A stretch of 64,000 bases of DNA from the NCBI GenBank assembly GCA_963377175.1, contig CAUJNA010001224.1, forward strand, positions 2,174,143 to 2,238,142. Direction: 5' to 3'. The translations under genes were made by a program, and so were the position numbers. This DNA comes from Effrenium voratum. Lineage: Eukaryota; Sar; Dinophyceae; Suessiales; Symbiodiniaceae. Below the pieces are notes generated by a model. It was not told the origin of the DNA, ran no database searches, and saw only the letters and a program-made list of their open reading frames with translations. Positions 43,250 to 54,881 of the stretch are shown piece after piece; the first letter of the stretch is position 1, and the number at the start of each line of letters is the position of its first letter.

Positions 43250-43794
43250 CATCGAGGCCGGCAAACCATAGCAGTGGCGGAGGCGCTAAAGCCCAAGATT
43301 GAAATCCAGCCTGTCAAATACTGCAGACCACGAAGGTGATCGGGGGCCTCCGCAGGGTCCAGGCGTGAGTTTGTTGGGGCTTGCAAGTTGGCAGTGACGT
43401 TTGTCAGGGTAGGTGTACTCGGCGCAGTGTATACTCTTCTCTTTTCGCTATTTCCCGGCCCCCACCAGGTCGCCAAACGCAACTGCACTCACATCTGAAC
43501 AAAACTGTGCCTTTTGCTAAGCAGGTGTTCATTCAAGGTAGATTTCCAGAGCAAAGGTTTCCAATCAGGCAGTTGTTCATTTTCAGAACACGTCAGAACC
43601 CTATTCAGGAGTTGCCAGCCATTCTGGAGCGCCAAGGACCTGCCTGAAAAGTTCAAGTTGGAGGGCGGGGAGAAGTTGGAACTTAAGAAACTTAGAGATG
43701 TTCACCCGCTCGCCTGTCGGCCAAAATGCAAATCAATGTTTAAAGACGTCTACTTGAAAGTAGGTACTACAGCAAGTCGTTAAGGACAGCCCTG
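43250..43794 (-). repeat. Right arm of foldback element
   Basis: Inverse of 38518-39040, ending GGACAGCCCTG at 43794. Confidence 0.8.
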
Positions 43795-43909
43795 CCTACC
43801 TACCCACCTACCTACCTACCTACCTACCTACCTACTTACCTACCTACATACATACATACATACATACATACATACATACATACATACATACATACATACA
43901 TACATACAC
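43795..43909. repeat. (CCTA)n and (CATA)n microsatellite
   Basis: The CCTA repeats run into CATA repeats, a mirror of the left flank of the foldback element. Confidence 0.92.
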
Positions 43910-44408
43910 ATGTGCATTTGCATGTGCACTCACACTCGAGTTTTGATAGATGTCTGTCACGTGTTGCTTTGCGTTGACTTCATGCGCGCACAAGGCATGC
44001 TCCTTTCCCCTCCTTCCGGCAAACCAAAACCGGTGATTCCGTCGGAAACCCACCCAAGACAAATGTGAAATGTACCCTAGTGAGGCTTCGGGAATCTGAA
44101 GTCCAAACCGTGCAAAGCAGAGGGAATGACCTTCCGGATGTTGGGCTGAATCCAGAGGTCGCCGTTAAAGGAAACCATAGGGGATGGTTTAGAGGGGCCA
44201 TTGCCTCATTCCCTGCTGAGAACCAGCAAGTTTGGCTTTGTTTCGGATGGGTCTTCCTTCAAAATGAAGCCAACCATGAGACGGGTGTCCGAGTTTTGTT
44301 CCTGGAACTCCGGCGGCCTGGGGAATTTGAGTGAAGCAGGTCTGGGAAGTCTGGCGGATCCGCTCAAGTGTGTTTTGGGGCTCATCCGGCAGTTTGCTTT
44401 CTCTAAGC

Positions 44409-44541
44409 TTCTAGGGGACACTTCCATTTCCATTCTTCCCAGGGATCCTTCTTTCCAGAAAACCATCAGAACCCCAGGGGAAACAGCGTTTTTTTTGCAA
44501 AGAACGATGGTTGAAAAGAATGGGGAATGAACCCCTTAGAA
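44409..44541 (+). mobile_element. MITE family B copy
   Basis: The ends are TTCTAGGGG and CCCCTTAGAA, the latter with one inserted T. The interior is closest to the copy at 48656 (CACTTCCATTTCCATTCTT, CATCAGAACCCCAGGGGAAA). An extended T-run sits in the middle. Confidence 0.8.
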
Positions 44542-45673
44542 AGCTCGGAGTTTTCAAAGCTCAAATATATTTCTCAAGGTTCGGGCATGGGCAAAGCGGC
44601 AGGAGACAGACCTAGGAAAGAGCCGGTCCGATCGGGCTGAATGTCAAAAGTCGGCTCGCAAGCAAAATACAGCAGTGTTACCTATGTTTGCCCTTTAGTG
44701 AACTGACTTGAAACATGGCCAAAATGTGACGTTACAGTTAGCCTGCAGGAACATGGGACGTATAAGTCACACAGGGAAACCCGCAAACTCAAACAAATGG
44801 TCTGTCCAGAAGGGTGAACAGGTGAATTTCCTTCTTCATGTCCAAACCCAGGTACTGTACAAAACGCAGCTGTTGGACTTTCCAGAGAATCACAAGAACA
44901 CATGCAAGAAACCAATCTGTTTGTTTGTTTGCATAGAGGGATGGGTGAGAAGAATCGGAATCCAGCCATGAAGTCCATCATCAAACAGAACATGAACGAC
45001 GATTCAGGCCTCGAGGCGGCTTTCCTCCAGAGATCCTCACGGATCCTAAGCGGCCCTATGGAGGATGACATGTCGGCCCCTAGAGTAGTAGTTGTTTCAT
45101 TGACAGACATCCTCAAGGCTCTTTGGGGGCACGGCACTCGTGGCTTAAAAAGTTCTGAGTGGATGAGGGGTCCTTGGATCTTAAGGATCAAGGATTGCAG
45201 TGACTTGTTTTTTTTGGCGCAGCCAATTGAGTTTGATTTTTATTGGCTTTCCCAACTGTTGTAGCATTGCAAGTCCCTTGGGTTCGAAAAGATTTATCTA
45301 TGGTCGAGTTCGCCCGCCCCCATGAGGTGGTTGTTGACCTTAGGCGCGTGTCTTTCTTTTCAAAGGGGGTACCCTTTTTGGGGTTGGTTGAATTTAAGGG
45401 ACGCCAAAAGGAAACCGCACTGTGGATGGGCGAAATCCTTTTCGCACCACTTGGAGCCCATTTATGGACACCATTGTTTACTGGTATTTACAGAGGAATC
45501 GAATCAGAAATGTTAACCAATGGTACCACTTTGGGGTAGGAGGGCAACCCATTTCAGAACCTATTTTAGTGATTGCATTGGGTCCCGTTCACTGCGGCTA
45601 CTGAATTTTGACCCATGGCCATATATTTTCCCATCCACCGGGGGTTCCCTTTGAGACCCAAAGGGAACCCGAG
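44542..45673. other. Non-coding stretch
   Basis: No gene is recognised. The minus-strand frame at 44682-45191 is open for 169 codons but shows no motif and lies in AT-balanced DNA. I treat it as chance or a decayed exon. A right end of MITE family E is at about 45608-45620. Confidence 0.35.
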
Positions 45674-45841
45674 GCTGGACCAGGTCTGCGGGCGCAGCAC
45701 TGCCCTGGTCGAGTCGGGCCGGCACTTCACCCGGGACTTCCGGCGGGCGGTGAGCGCCCGCCCGCGCGTGTTGCTGGTGGACCGACAGCTGCAGAAGCAC
45801 CCGGAGGACCGAGGACCCGCAGTCCATAAACTGGTGGCGAG
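45674..45841 (+). CDS. Exon-like island ending at a family A element
   Basis: GC content is very high. The natural frame reads LDQVCGRSTALVESGRHF, TRDFRRAVSARPRVLLVD and RQLQKHPEDRGPAVHKLVAR. It starts after CCCGAG, compatible with an AG acceptor. It ends GGCGAG directly before GTCGCCCAGTAG, a diverged left end of a family A MITE that would provide the GT donor. The family is not recognised. With the island at 21810 this is a second exon-family A junction. Confidence 0.45.
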
Positions 45842-45905
45842 GTCGCCCAGTAGTGCCCTGCTCTCTTTTTCTTTTCTGGGGGGCGGGTTCCCCGACTTGT
45901 GGCAG
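45838..45905 (+). mobile_element. MITE family A, partial copy
   Basis: The left end is CGAGGTCGCCCAGTAGTGCC, followed by a T-rich tract and GGGGGGCGGGTTCCCCGACT. The right end is missing or diverged. It sits at the right edge of an exon-like island. Confidence 0.55.
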
Positions 45906-45965
45906 TAGGGTATCTATGTTTTGTGGGTGGTTTCAAAGGGAAACTCACAATTGCATGTATGGTGG

Positions 45966-46092
45966 CTAGGTCCCCCTGCTAGGTGCCAATTTTCTCACCG
46001 TTTCTTTTTTGGTTGAGAGGGTTCCCTTACTAAAATAGACGTCCTGAAAAAAGTTGGTAGCCTTATTCTAACCTCTCTACTGGAGGACCTAG
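45966..46092 (+). mobile_element. MITE family A copy
   Basis: It starts CTAGGTCCCCCTGCTAG and ends CTACTGGAGGACCTAG. The interior has TTTTTTGGTTGAGAGGGTTC and ACTAAAATAGACGTCCTG, then ATTCTAACCTCTCTACT. Flanks GTGG and GCGG match at 3 of 4. Confidence 0.82.
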
Positions 46093-47463
46093 GCGGGCTT
46101 TTGGCGGTAGGGTATCTATGTTTGTTGGTTTCAAAGGGAAACCAAAGCCCAGCCCCCCAAAACATGGGAAGATCCCCTGAAAATTGACAAGCCCATACAC
46201 ATACACATATGGGGGTTGATCAAGGGGTCCGATGAACATGGGGTGACCATTGGTTGGAAAACAACGAAAAACATGTAAATTTATCCAAATGGAAAGAGTT
46301 ACCAACGGTCAGTTTGGGGCCAGGAAGATTGACATGGCTATTTGGAGGCCCATTTATTTTTAAGTTGACATTTGGCATTTTGTTTGGCAAAGGTTTTTTG
46401 GACTAACTGTTTGAAACAAGTCGGATTTTCCATGTTGGACCCAAGTGAACAGCTTGTTGCAGAGGGGTGAACAGCAACCAAGAATGGGACCACCTGTTGT
46501 TTTGTTTTCCTCTTGGATAGACAAGTCCACATCGGCAGTCGGAATTGGTGACATATCAACCAGCATTCAAATCGGGGATCATCCATCCAGACTGGTGCGA
46601 AAACAATTTTGTCCACTCACCGCAGTGACGCACAACCACGTGGAACTGCCTGGGTTAGATGCCAACGGCACTGCTCCAGCCTCCATTCCTCAAGTTTCGG
46701 GTTCGACAGGGTTCGAGGTTGCAGGCTGGTTGTTTCAGGCTGGTTTCGGGCGCGGTGTAGACTTGCTTGGGTGACGTTTTAGCTGCGTTTCTCTCCACCT
46801 TTTTTGGGGGTCACCTGTGGGCTATTTGCTGCTCGGAGCAGGGGAAGCGCGTTGTAAGTCTCCTGGGTCACTGTGGAACTGCGGGTGACTTGTGGGGTTT
46901 GTTGTGTTTTCTGCGTTGCCAATGGTAAATCAGTTCGGTTCAGACTTTTTGACCGCTTGAATTTAGAAAGCAAAGCCGAAATGATACTAAGGGCACCTCA
47001 CCCGGGGCCAGTTTGCGACCGCACGATGAAGACTTCTTGGGTGCCCCGGTTTTCCATTGCCCGCCCAGACATGGCTATGAGGTCTACCCAAACAGAACCC
47101 ACAGGAGGTTCCATTGACCGACATGGCCCAAGCCAGCCCCCCCCCTTCCCCCGGCAGCTGTTTCCCGGGTGTGAGGCGGCTATATCCCATGTCTCCCCAA
47201 GTCTTTTCGGTTTTTCTGGAAAAGCCTTGGAGCCCTGGGTTGCGAATTGAAGAAGGTACCACCGAAAAGGATGCCGCCTTTTGTGACTACTCAACCCACT
47301 TTCCCCACCAAAAAGCAAGGGCCTTTCGGACTAGGGCAAGCCATCTGTTTCAGACAATTGGTTGTTTTCATGGCCACTATATCATACTTTTGGAGGGCAT
47401 AGTACTTGTTGGACCAGAACATGTTAATTGGGAGAGGGGGGAGCTGAGTCATTGAGGTAGGCA
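46093..47463. other. Non-coding stretch
   Basis: No gene is recognised. Frames of 90-125 codons occur on both strands without motifs. Confidence 0.35.
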
Positions 47464-47590
47464 GCCCATGTTTCGACCCTTGAGGACGCGGACATGGCCT
47501 CGCGGGTCGCCACGGGCTACGGGGTGGACTCTGCACTGCTGATGCTTGAGCTGGAAATGCCGCGAGAGCTGCACGGCTCAAGTCTGGAGT
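47464..47590 (+). CDS. Exon-like island; function unknown
   Basis: It follows GGTAGGCAG, a possible acceptor. The frame reads HVSTLEDADMASRVATGYGV then DSALLMLELEMPRELHGSSL, with natural composition and raised GC. The end is not fixed; AG-GG near 47600 is possible. No family is recognised. A family E MITE begins 50 bp later, as expected for intron sequence. Confidence 0.4.
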
Positions 47591-47643
47591 TTGATCCAAG
47601 GGAACCTTTGGGCGTTTCCGTCCTGAGTCCTTGGATGTTGTAC

Positions 47644-47728
47644 GGCCGTGGGTCAAAACCGTTTTGGTGCCGTTGTGGGGTAGGTGCACCACCCATTTAC
47701 TGGGGGTACGGGCTTTTGACCCATGGCC
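47644..47728 (+). mobile_element. MITE family E copy
   Basis: The ends GGCCGTGGGTCAAAA and TTTTGACCCATGGCC form a 15-bp inverted repeat with one mismatch. The interior has CCGTTTTGGTGCCGTTGTGG. Length is 85 bp. Confidence 0.75.
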
Positions 47729-48234
47729 ATACTTGTTGGGAAGACCAGTTGTGCAGCGAACAACAAGTGTAGACTTGTTCTGGCCAATACACTCCGGAAT
47801 ACACTCAATTATCTTGTTTGTTTGAAGATAATGTTTTTTGGAGGGTACGGGTTCAACAGATGGGTGCCTTGGCCATTTGCCCTTTTGGGAGCGAGCAATG
47901 GTCAGATTGTCAGACTTAACTCGCTGTTTTGGTCTTCGTGTGTTTCCTTTCGTCTTCCTCCACTTTGCCCACTCAAGCAGCAAGTTGTCCCCCTGCTCCA
48001 AACACCATCTCTTTTTGTAGGGACTGAGAAGATATGATGTCAACCCCTGACTCAAAATGGATATACTTCCCATATAAACCGCGTGTTCAAAATCCACCGT
48101 GGCAAAAAAGATAGATTTTTGCTCGGGTCCTAATTCCAGCCTAGAACTGTTGAGGGCTCATGTGGTCTGCCAAGCTCCCCCGAAACATGGGAGAATGACG
48201 GGTGTCCGTGAAGGAGGGGTGAAGAGAAAGAGAA

Positions 48235-48385
48235 GGGATTTTCTGCGGTGGCGCCCTCCAAACCGTTGAGGCGCTGCGCCGTGGCGCGGCTGACGTCGCC
48301 CCAGACATCTCGGGCGGTGTTGGCGGACCGGGAACGCTTCTCGACTCGGGCCGTGGATTCGGGTTCGAAGAAACGGCGGTGCAGC
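48235..48385 (-). CDS. Possible minus-strand exon-like island
   Basis: A GC-rich block has a natural-looking minus frame: FFEPESTARVEKRSRSANTA then RDVWGDVSRATAQRLNGLEG. A plus frame is also open but less natural. No family or firm splice site is recognised, so strand and reality are uncertain. Confidence 0.25.
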
Positions 48386-48655
48386 CATGGTGGTGGAGAA
48401 AATGGGTAGTTTTCCCGAAACCATGCTTTCATTTGTGTGTCTGTTTGGTTTTGTTTGGGCCCCCCCTTTTTGGGGCAAGAAAGGGACACCAACACAAAGT
48501 CTTGTCTTGTTTGGGGGTCGCCCTAGTTTGAGACATGTGCGTGCACCAAAGCACTGTGAGCATCAAGGAACCCTCGAGGCCGCGACGAGGGCCTAAGAAG
48601 TTCTGATTCAAAGGGAAGCCAATTCCAAGACCCACTGCTTCCACCTGCCACTATT

Positions 48656-48790
48656 TTCTAGGGGACACTTCCATTTCCATTCTTTCCAGGGATACTTCTT
48701 TCCAAAAAAACATCAGAACCCCAGGGGAAACAGCTGGTTTTTGAAAAGAACGATGGTTGAAAAGAATGGACTCGGAATCAACCCCTAGAA
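48656..48790 (+). mobile_element. MITE family B copy, best preserved
   Basis: TTCTAGGGG and CCCCTAGAA are exact inverses. The interior order is CACTTCCATTTCCATTCTTT, CCAGGGAT, CCCCAGGGGAAACAGC, GAACGATGGTTGAAAAGAAT. ACTAT lies just outside on both sides with a small offset, which may be a target duplication. Confidence 0.85.
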
Positions 48791-50337
48791 CTATACTAGG
48801 CAAACCCCCAGGGGAAACCATCATGTAGAACCTGGTAAGGACTTCTGGTTACCCAGTCTGTCGTGGTAACGCCCCAATAACTTTGAGCAGGTTTTCTTCC
48901 AAGGAGGGCTCTCAGTCATAGGCAGATGGTCTAAAATGCAAGCGGATTAGCTCTTCGCAAGCTGAGCTTTTGACCTGGTGTTCCAGCTTTGCAGTGCTTT
49001 TGTGTGTCTTGGTTTCAACGGTTCTCCAAGAACCTGGAAACCAAGAGTCGGAAATTGAGGTCCAAACCGTTCCAATGCTTAGTGGTTGTGCTTTTCATGG
49101 TTATATCTTTTGGCCAAGGGTGTCTGAGAGTGATCATGGTCATTCATTTGGTATCAGGATGTGAAACCTAGGCTTCAGATTGATCCCTTGCACCCAAACA
49201 CCCAGTGGCACACTTCCTGAGTTCATGGTTAAACCAAAACTTAGCCTCTATAAATAGGGGTGTCTGTCGTTTTCGCCGTACCCGAAAATAAAAGCGTAAA
49301 CAATCACGTAAATAAATCAAGCTTTCTGGTTGGCCTGGCCCTTAATAGGAAGAGTCCGTAAATAATATGGTAAATAGTGAGGTAAATTAGTTGTAACTTA
49401 TTTTGGCTTGCCCGATCTTGAGTGACCCTGCGTGAGCTGGACTTAGTGTCCCTCATTGACAGGGATGTGTATTGGCGAGAATCTTCCCCTTCGCGAATTT
49501 AACCTGCTCATATCACTGAAGGAAGGCAAAGCGTCATGAGTCATGAACCATTGGAAGAGCCGCGACAACTTTGACATGAATGTTCATGCGTACTGGTAGC
49601 TGCGAGCCACAGTTTTTGCTCGCGAGCATGTGTCGCGTTGGCAAAGCCAAAAAGCTCCGGACGCAAAAGCGCGTGCGCCCATGCTTGCGCTTGGGTTGCG
49701 TTGCCATGCGAATAAGCAGCCAGAACCCCCACCAAGATACATGTCAATTTGTGTTTAGTGATCATGAGAAAGGAGATGTTGTAGGAACCGAGGACTAGGA
49801 ACACTGCGTCTTGTCAAAGAACGTCCGGTATGTCCGGTCATTGGTTATGTCAGCTGCGTGAACAACATTAAGAATATTTGAGGGCGCTTTCCAACAATCA
49901 AGACTTAGTCAGCTATTTGTTGGGCGACCTTGCGAGGGCCAATCTTGAAGAACATCAAGATTAACGTCTATATTCCTAACATGCACCTGGCGCACAGACA
50001 CACAGACACCACCCACACACACAAACACACATGCACACACGACTCTACGAGGTTGTCTCCGCGTGGCCGCTGATCCAACCAGTCAGGAGTTGCAAAGGAC
50101 GATTTTAAGCCTTGCCTTCTTGCAGCTTTGCTTGCCGCGTTGTGGTACTGTCGCGCGTTGTTTTTTTGTTTTTTTCCTTTGCCGCGGCTTCGCCTTGTTT
50201 GTCCGCAAGACCCAGGGAATCCAAGAACCGATTCCAGAAACCCAGTTGAGCAAAGGCCGGAAAAGAGGAGCGATCAATGCTGTCACATGTGCACGCAAGT
50301 TCTGCGGACGGACCTCCATGCTCAAAATGTGTCCCCT
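48791..50337. other. Non-coding stretch
   Basis: No gene is recognised. GTAAAT-rich words cluster at 49290-49390 and a CA-rich patch lies near 49990-50040. Confidence 0.4.
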
Positions 50338-50960
50338 GAACGGTTCAGAACGGTTCAGCCAGCCTTTTTCTGCGTAAATGGTTGCGTAAATTTTCGCGTA
50401 AATTTCAGACAAGTCTTTGCCTTTTTGTGCTTTGAGATTTCGGATCGCTTGCGATGTTCCGATGCCGGCCTGACCATTTACCTAGGACTAGGAACCGCCA
50501 GCCGCGTGCTCACGAACCGTTCCGAGGAACGGTGGCAACCAAACTGCATGCCCCTGAACCGTTCTGAACCGTTCCGAAAGCATTGGAACGCTTGCCCCTG
50601 AACCGTTCTGAACCGTTCCGGAGGCATTGGAACCCATGCCCCTGAACCGTTCTGAACCGTTCTGGAGCCCATCTAGCAAGCAGCGCACAGAGCAGGCGTA
50701 TAGTTCAGAACCGTTCTGAACCGTTCTGAACCGTTCGTCACTCAAGCTTCCCAGGAACCGTTCTGAACCGTTCAGGAGGGATTGCAGCATCATACTATGA
50801 ACCGTTCTGAACCGTTCAGCAGTCATTGCAGCGGCATACCCTGAACCGTTCTGAACCGTTCAGGAAGAATTGCAAGCAGCATGCCCTGAACCGTGCTGAA
50901 CCGTTCAGGAGGGATTGCAGCATCATACCCTGAACCGTTCTGAACCGTTCGGAGACATTG
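50338..50960. repeat. GAACCGTTC minisatellite
   Basis: About ten blocks of TGAACCGTTCTGAACCGTTC, each 40-60 bp apart, are separated by spacers such as CGGAGGCATTGGAACC and AGGAGGGATTGCAGCA. One early block at 50338-50358 is inverted (GAACGGTTCAGAACGGTTC). The half-unit GAACCGTTC is nearly self-complementary. No coding is seen. Confidence 0.88.
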
Positions 50961-52370
50961 GAGCTGCGTACCTAGGAACCATTCCGAAGATTGCAACAGC
51001 ATGCTCAGGAATTGCTCTTGCTTCTGCTCACGCATGCTTAGGCTTACCAACCACGTGTTTAAGACTTAAGATGTTTGGCCTCCTAACATTCGCACGGCAG
51101 CTGCTAAGGATTTAACAAAGATCATTCAATCAACACCTTGGGCGCTTGTTATGGAGATGGGAGGGGCGCGTTGGAGCCTTACCTTCTTTGTGCCAATGTT
51201 TTGCCATTGGCTTGTCTGATTGTGCGCCTTTTATCTCTGTTCAGGCCTGTTACATGGCAAATGATGCAGCTTCCAGCTTCCAACACTGAGGCACACATTG
51301 TTTACATGATCTTTTACGTGTTTCTTTAAGGCCTGTTTTTGTTTACATGAATACTTACATGAAGAGTGACGTGGTTTGTTACATGACTATTGGCCGGTTT
51401 TAACCTCCACAGAGATAGAGGCTAAGTTTTGGTCTAACAAGTTCATGGACTTTAAACTTTTTGGGAAGACCGTTTTAGTGGCAAGCAACAAGTTTGTATG
51501 TTTATTTGGGCCATCCACTCAGGAAGTGAGGACTTGGCACGCATCAACCTCTTCCAAATGTTTGTTCTCCCTGTTTCCTTTTTTTGAGGAAGTGCTTCCC
51601 TTGAGGTTTTCTCTTTTTGAAAGGCTTCCTTCAACCTCTTCCAAATGTTTTCTCCCTTTCTCTTTTTTTGTTGCGGAAGGACTTCCCTTTAAAATCAACC
51701 AACAAGAAGCGATACCCTTTTCTCCCCTGGCCGCCGGTTTGGGACTTGTTTGACATTCCCCACGCAAGTTCCCGAACTCCTGGGTCAGGGCAACCCGGTT
51801 TGTTTCGTTCCCCTATATACAACCAGGGGTGTTTGTAAGTTTGAATGAACTCTGAGTCTGTTTGCGGGTGTGAAAACGGTTCTCCCACAACCAGCAACAT
51901 TGTTGGCTGGGTTTATGTTGGTGCAACGAATGGTCAGCTTCTACAAGCAGAGGCATTTCTTTGTAAGGTTTAATCCCGTTCGGGGGGTTGTAAAGAGCCT
52001 TCGGTTTGCTCTGGCCCCTTACCTGAAGTGACATCCTCTAATGGTCTAAAGGGAGGGCGCCCAGGAATAAGATGAGAGACCCAGTTGCTGACTCAACTGA
52101 TCACCAAACTAGCCGTCACTTGTTGACTTCGCCAGAAAGCCGCAAGGGAATTCATTTAGCAGCTGGAAGCTTTGGGTTCTTTGCCCAGATAGGCGGAGGA
52201 TGTCCGATGTCACCTCTGAGTTGTCATGGTTGCCTGACCTCGGTACAACCGCTGTGCACAGGTTTCCGCGCCAATGTGTTTAAAACAAGTGTCATGAATT
52301 AGAACAGTGTTGGGTACGAACCAATTACAACATCGTCGCGATTATATAATATGGGCAAAACGATAGTAGG
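50961..52370. other. Non-coding stretch
   Basis: No gene is recognised. Short shared words with 22724-22795 and 62238-62390 (TTTTAGTGG, CAACAAGT, CCACTCAGGAAGTGAG) mark another diverged repeat family near 51460-51530. Confidence 0.4.
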
Positions 52371-52454
52371 TGTGGCTCAAAATTATACAGCTGGGGTGAC
52401 GCAGCTTTTCCATACACCAAGGTGCCCGTTTTGGGTACATGTTTTTGAGCCACA
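52371..52454 (+). mobile_element. MITE family F copy (GTGTGGCTCAAAA TIR)
   Basis: It starts GTGTGGCTCAAAATTA and ends TTTTTGAGCCACA, an inverted pair. The interior has GGGTGACGCAG and CCATACACCAAGG. It is 84 bp, with a second copy 110 bp downstream. Confidence 0.75.
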
Positions 52455-52562
52455 GCCGCATGATGCCGCAGGTTTTAGTTGTTAGTTCCACTTAGCAAGG
52501 ACCATTTTAGTACATTTATTTGAGCAACCGCCATATGGGTAATAGATTGTGGTTGAATATGG

Positions 52563-52654
52563 GTGTGGCTAAAAAAAAACAAGCTGAGGTTACGCAGGTG
52601 TCCATACACCAAGGCGCCATTTTGGGTACATGCTTTCCAGCCAGTGAGCCACAT
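52563..52654 (+). mobile_element. MITE family F copy
   Basis: The left end is GTGTGGCTAAAAA and the right end GTGAGCCACA. The interior GGTTACGCAGGTGTCCATAC and ACCAAGGCGCCATTTTGGGT matches the neighbour at 52371. A further end (TTTTTGAGACACAGCCACA) lies at 52728-52746. Confidence 0.7.
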
Positions 52655-52759
52655 GAGTACGCAGCCACTTTCCTCTTGGCGGTACCCTGTGTCAGTTGCC
52701 ATATTAGTGGTAGGGAGGGTACATGTTTTTGAGACACAGCCACACGAGTCGTATTTGTC

Positions 52760-52900
52760 CCTTGTGCTGGCAGGTTGCGAGGCCTTCTGCTGTCGTTCCA
52801 GCGACTGCTGCGCCTGCGGCTGGAACGGCAGCGCCTGGGCGGAACGGCGCCATCGACGCGGCGCTGCCGAGTGTGAGGCGGGGACGGGAGCCGTGCGGTG
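52760..52900 (+). CDS. GC-rich island, frame uncertain
   Basis: All three plus frames are open over much of it. One is leucine/arginine-rich, one cysteine/tryptophan-rich and one alanine/proline-rich. It could be an exon upstream of the methyltransferase gene, but no frame can be preferred. Confidence 0.2.
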
Positions 52901-54657
52901 AAGAAGGTCGGGCCCCTTGGAGTCCGGATGAAGGATAGGCTCAAGGCTGTTTGGAGGTCACAAGATTCTGCTGCTGGGGTTGTTGGGGGAAGAGCTGAGC
53001 TGGTGTTTTCGGTTGGTTTCCGTTGGTTCCCTAAAGACCAACACGACACTACCTAGTGGTTGCATATATATACATATATATATATATACATCAACAAAAA
53101 CAGACCCAGGAATATATTTGTCCGTTTGGCTGATTTTTTTCCAGGGAAGTCCTCGAGGAGAGGTTCAATCCTTAAGTTTGTTTGAAACACAGTGAAGGGT
53201 GGGTCAGTCATTTTTTGAGGGTGCGGGTTTGAAAGACTACCAGAAGGAAGTCAAGCAGTCTTGGGGGTCCCGTATGTTGCAACGCCCAGGCTTCCACACC
53301 TTGATGTTCTAAGGGTGAATGGGGTCACCAGGTATTGGCCCCATTGTCTGTTTTGAAGGTAGGATCCTTGAGGGTTTTTTCAAGCTTGTCGAGCGCAAAA
53401 AGACTGGGGCTCTTAAGCCCTCCCAAATTGGATTCCGGGTTGTTGACAGAACCCGCTTTTGTCACCTCACTTGCCCAATGCTTTTGTCGACCTTGTTCAC
53501 GCTTTGCTTTTTCATGAGTTTGTGTTACAATGTGCCAGAGTCTAGCCGTGCTTTCTCCCAATATTTGTAGTGATCGTAAGAAAATGCAACTGTGCGAAAA
53601 AACTTGAGGTTGTTCTGCAAAGAACGATGGGTAATCTGGTTCTGGAAACCAGACCAACCCTGAGACACATGCTTGAATTTGCCCGCTGAGCTGCTTGCCA
53701 TGAGTGAATCAGCATCCTTCTAGTTGCTTTGTTGGTGCATTTGGTATATTTTTTCTCCCGAAGCTGTTTGGGTTAGTTGTCCACTGGTTGGCTTCAAGGG
53801 ACGTTGTGTAAATGTTTTCCGCAGCCTCGGGAACTGCTCGTGACGACCTCCTCCAAATACCCTTTTGCTTCAGGGTATGGTGAAAAAGAACAGATTTGCC
53901 GCGGGAACATCGAGTCTTTTTCCACCATGTACCTTCAAACTGAAATTTGTTTGTTTTTCAGTGTCTAACTTAAAGTTTGAGAGTATTGGAGTAGTGGCCA
54001 TGTTTGTGTTGGTTTGACCAATCACCCATGAGGGGCTCTAGCAGGTTGAGGGACATCCGCATGACCTCCTTCGGGCTTCGGGGATCCATTGGGCCTAGCT
54101 GAGGTGTTTGCGAGCGAAGGCGACCTGTGGTGACCTGTGGTTTTCTCTTGCAAGGCGACATCTGCAAGGGGAGTCACTTCCATGACATGGAAGACTACTT
54201 TTACCTGAGCCATAGCAGGTGTTGGTGGAAGGCTACGTTTGTCTTCAGCTGCTCACTGCTCACCAGACTTGCTCAATCAAACCCAGTCATTTCATCTCCA
54301 TCCTCGCGAAGGGCTTTCCTCCACTCGGGAAATGAGACAAACATCTATTTCAACAAGGGGTTCCACCAAATGTTGTTTTCCGAAAGCCACCCAAAACTCA
54401 ACTCCCTGTAGCCAGGTTCGCCAATTTGATTTGTGAAAACATCCAAATACCCCGACTTCCCCACAACCCAGCCCTTGCCCTCCCCCCCCAAGAGAGACAC
54501 CCCGTTTTCTAGACCCCACAATCATGCAACTCAACTCTCAGCTGGTGGTTTGGCTGGGTGGTTTGTGGATTTTGCACCCCTGGTTCTGGGGCAAATGGGG
54601 ACCCCCAAATCCAAGCCACTCCAAACCGCTCCAAACCGCTGCAAACCAACCTGACAG

Positions 54658-54753
54658 CCAGGAGGTGTCGCTGAAGCTGGACGCCAAGTGGGGCCTGTGG
54701 CTCGAGTTCGGGGTCTACTTCGGTGCGACACTGAAGAGCGCCTCGAGTTTGAA
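54658..54753 (+). CDS. TylF-like methyltransferase, exon with SAM-binding motif
   Basis: It follows CCTGACAG, a good acceptor. The frame encodes QEVSLKLDAKWGLWLEFGV then YFGATLKSASSLN. LEFGVYFGATLK matches the first SAM-binding loop of class I methyltransferases of the TylF/macrocin-O-methyltransferase type (E-x-G-V-x-x-G). It is the first of at least five exons in order on the plus strand (58726, 59510, 60208, 61027) that rebuild the order of motifs of this family. Upstream exons must exist but were not found. Its substrate is unknown. Confidence 0.65.
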
Positions 54754-54793
54754 CATCCATCGGTCACAGCATGCGTTGCTTGAAAATTCATGT

Positions 54794-54881
54794 GGCCGTG
54801 GGTCAACATGAATGGTACCATTGTGTAGTCTATTTTAGTGCGGATTGGGATGTTCACTGTACGGGACTTTGACCCATGGCC
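54794..54881 (+). mobile_element. MITE family E copy in intron
   Basis: The ends GGCCGTGGGTCAACA and ACTTTGACCCATGGCC form an inverted repeat. The interior has AATGGTACCATTGTG and CTATTTTAGTG. It lies just after the first methyltransferase exon. Confidence 0.75.

Larger units (their letters stand above)
38518..43794. mobile_element. 5.3-kb foldback-like element with long TIRs
   Basis: The left end starts CAGGGCTGTCCTTAA and the right end finishes TTAAGGACAGCCCTG. Inverse similarity continues for about 500 bp on each side (38518-39040 against 43250-43794), roughly 80-85 percent by eye. CCTAC lies directly outside both ends, a 5-bp duplication, though in CCTA microsatellite this can be chance. 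The inside has a direct duplication, a second inverted pair and a unique centre. No transposase or other protein domain was recognised in any frame, so it is probably non-autonomous. The CAGGG start and duplication length match the small MITEs at 13671, 56689 and 59968. Confidence 0.8.

Noticed and set aside
44682..45191. A 169-codon minus-strand frame as a gene
   Set aside because: It has no domain, no GC shift and no splice or promoter context.
52600..52640. GCCATTTTGG in family F MITEs as another spliced-leader relic
   Set aside because: Only 10 nt match and the next bases (GTACATG) depart from the leader, so chance is enough.
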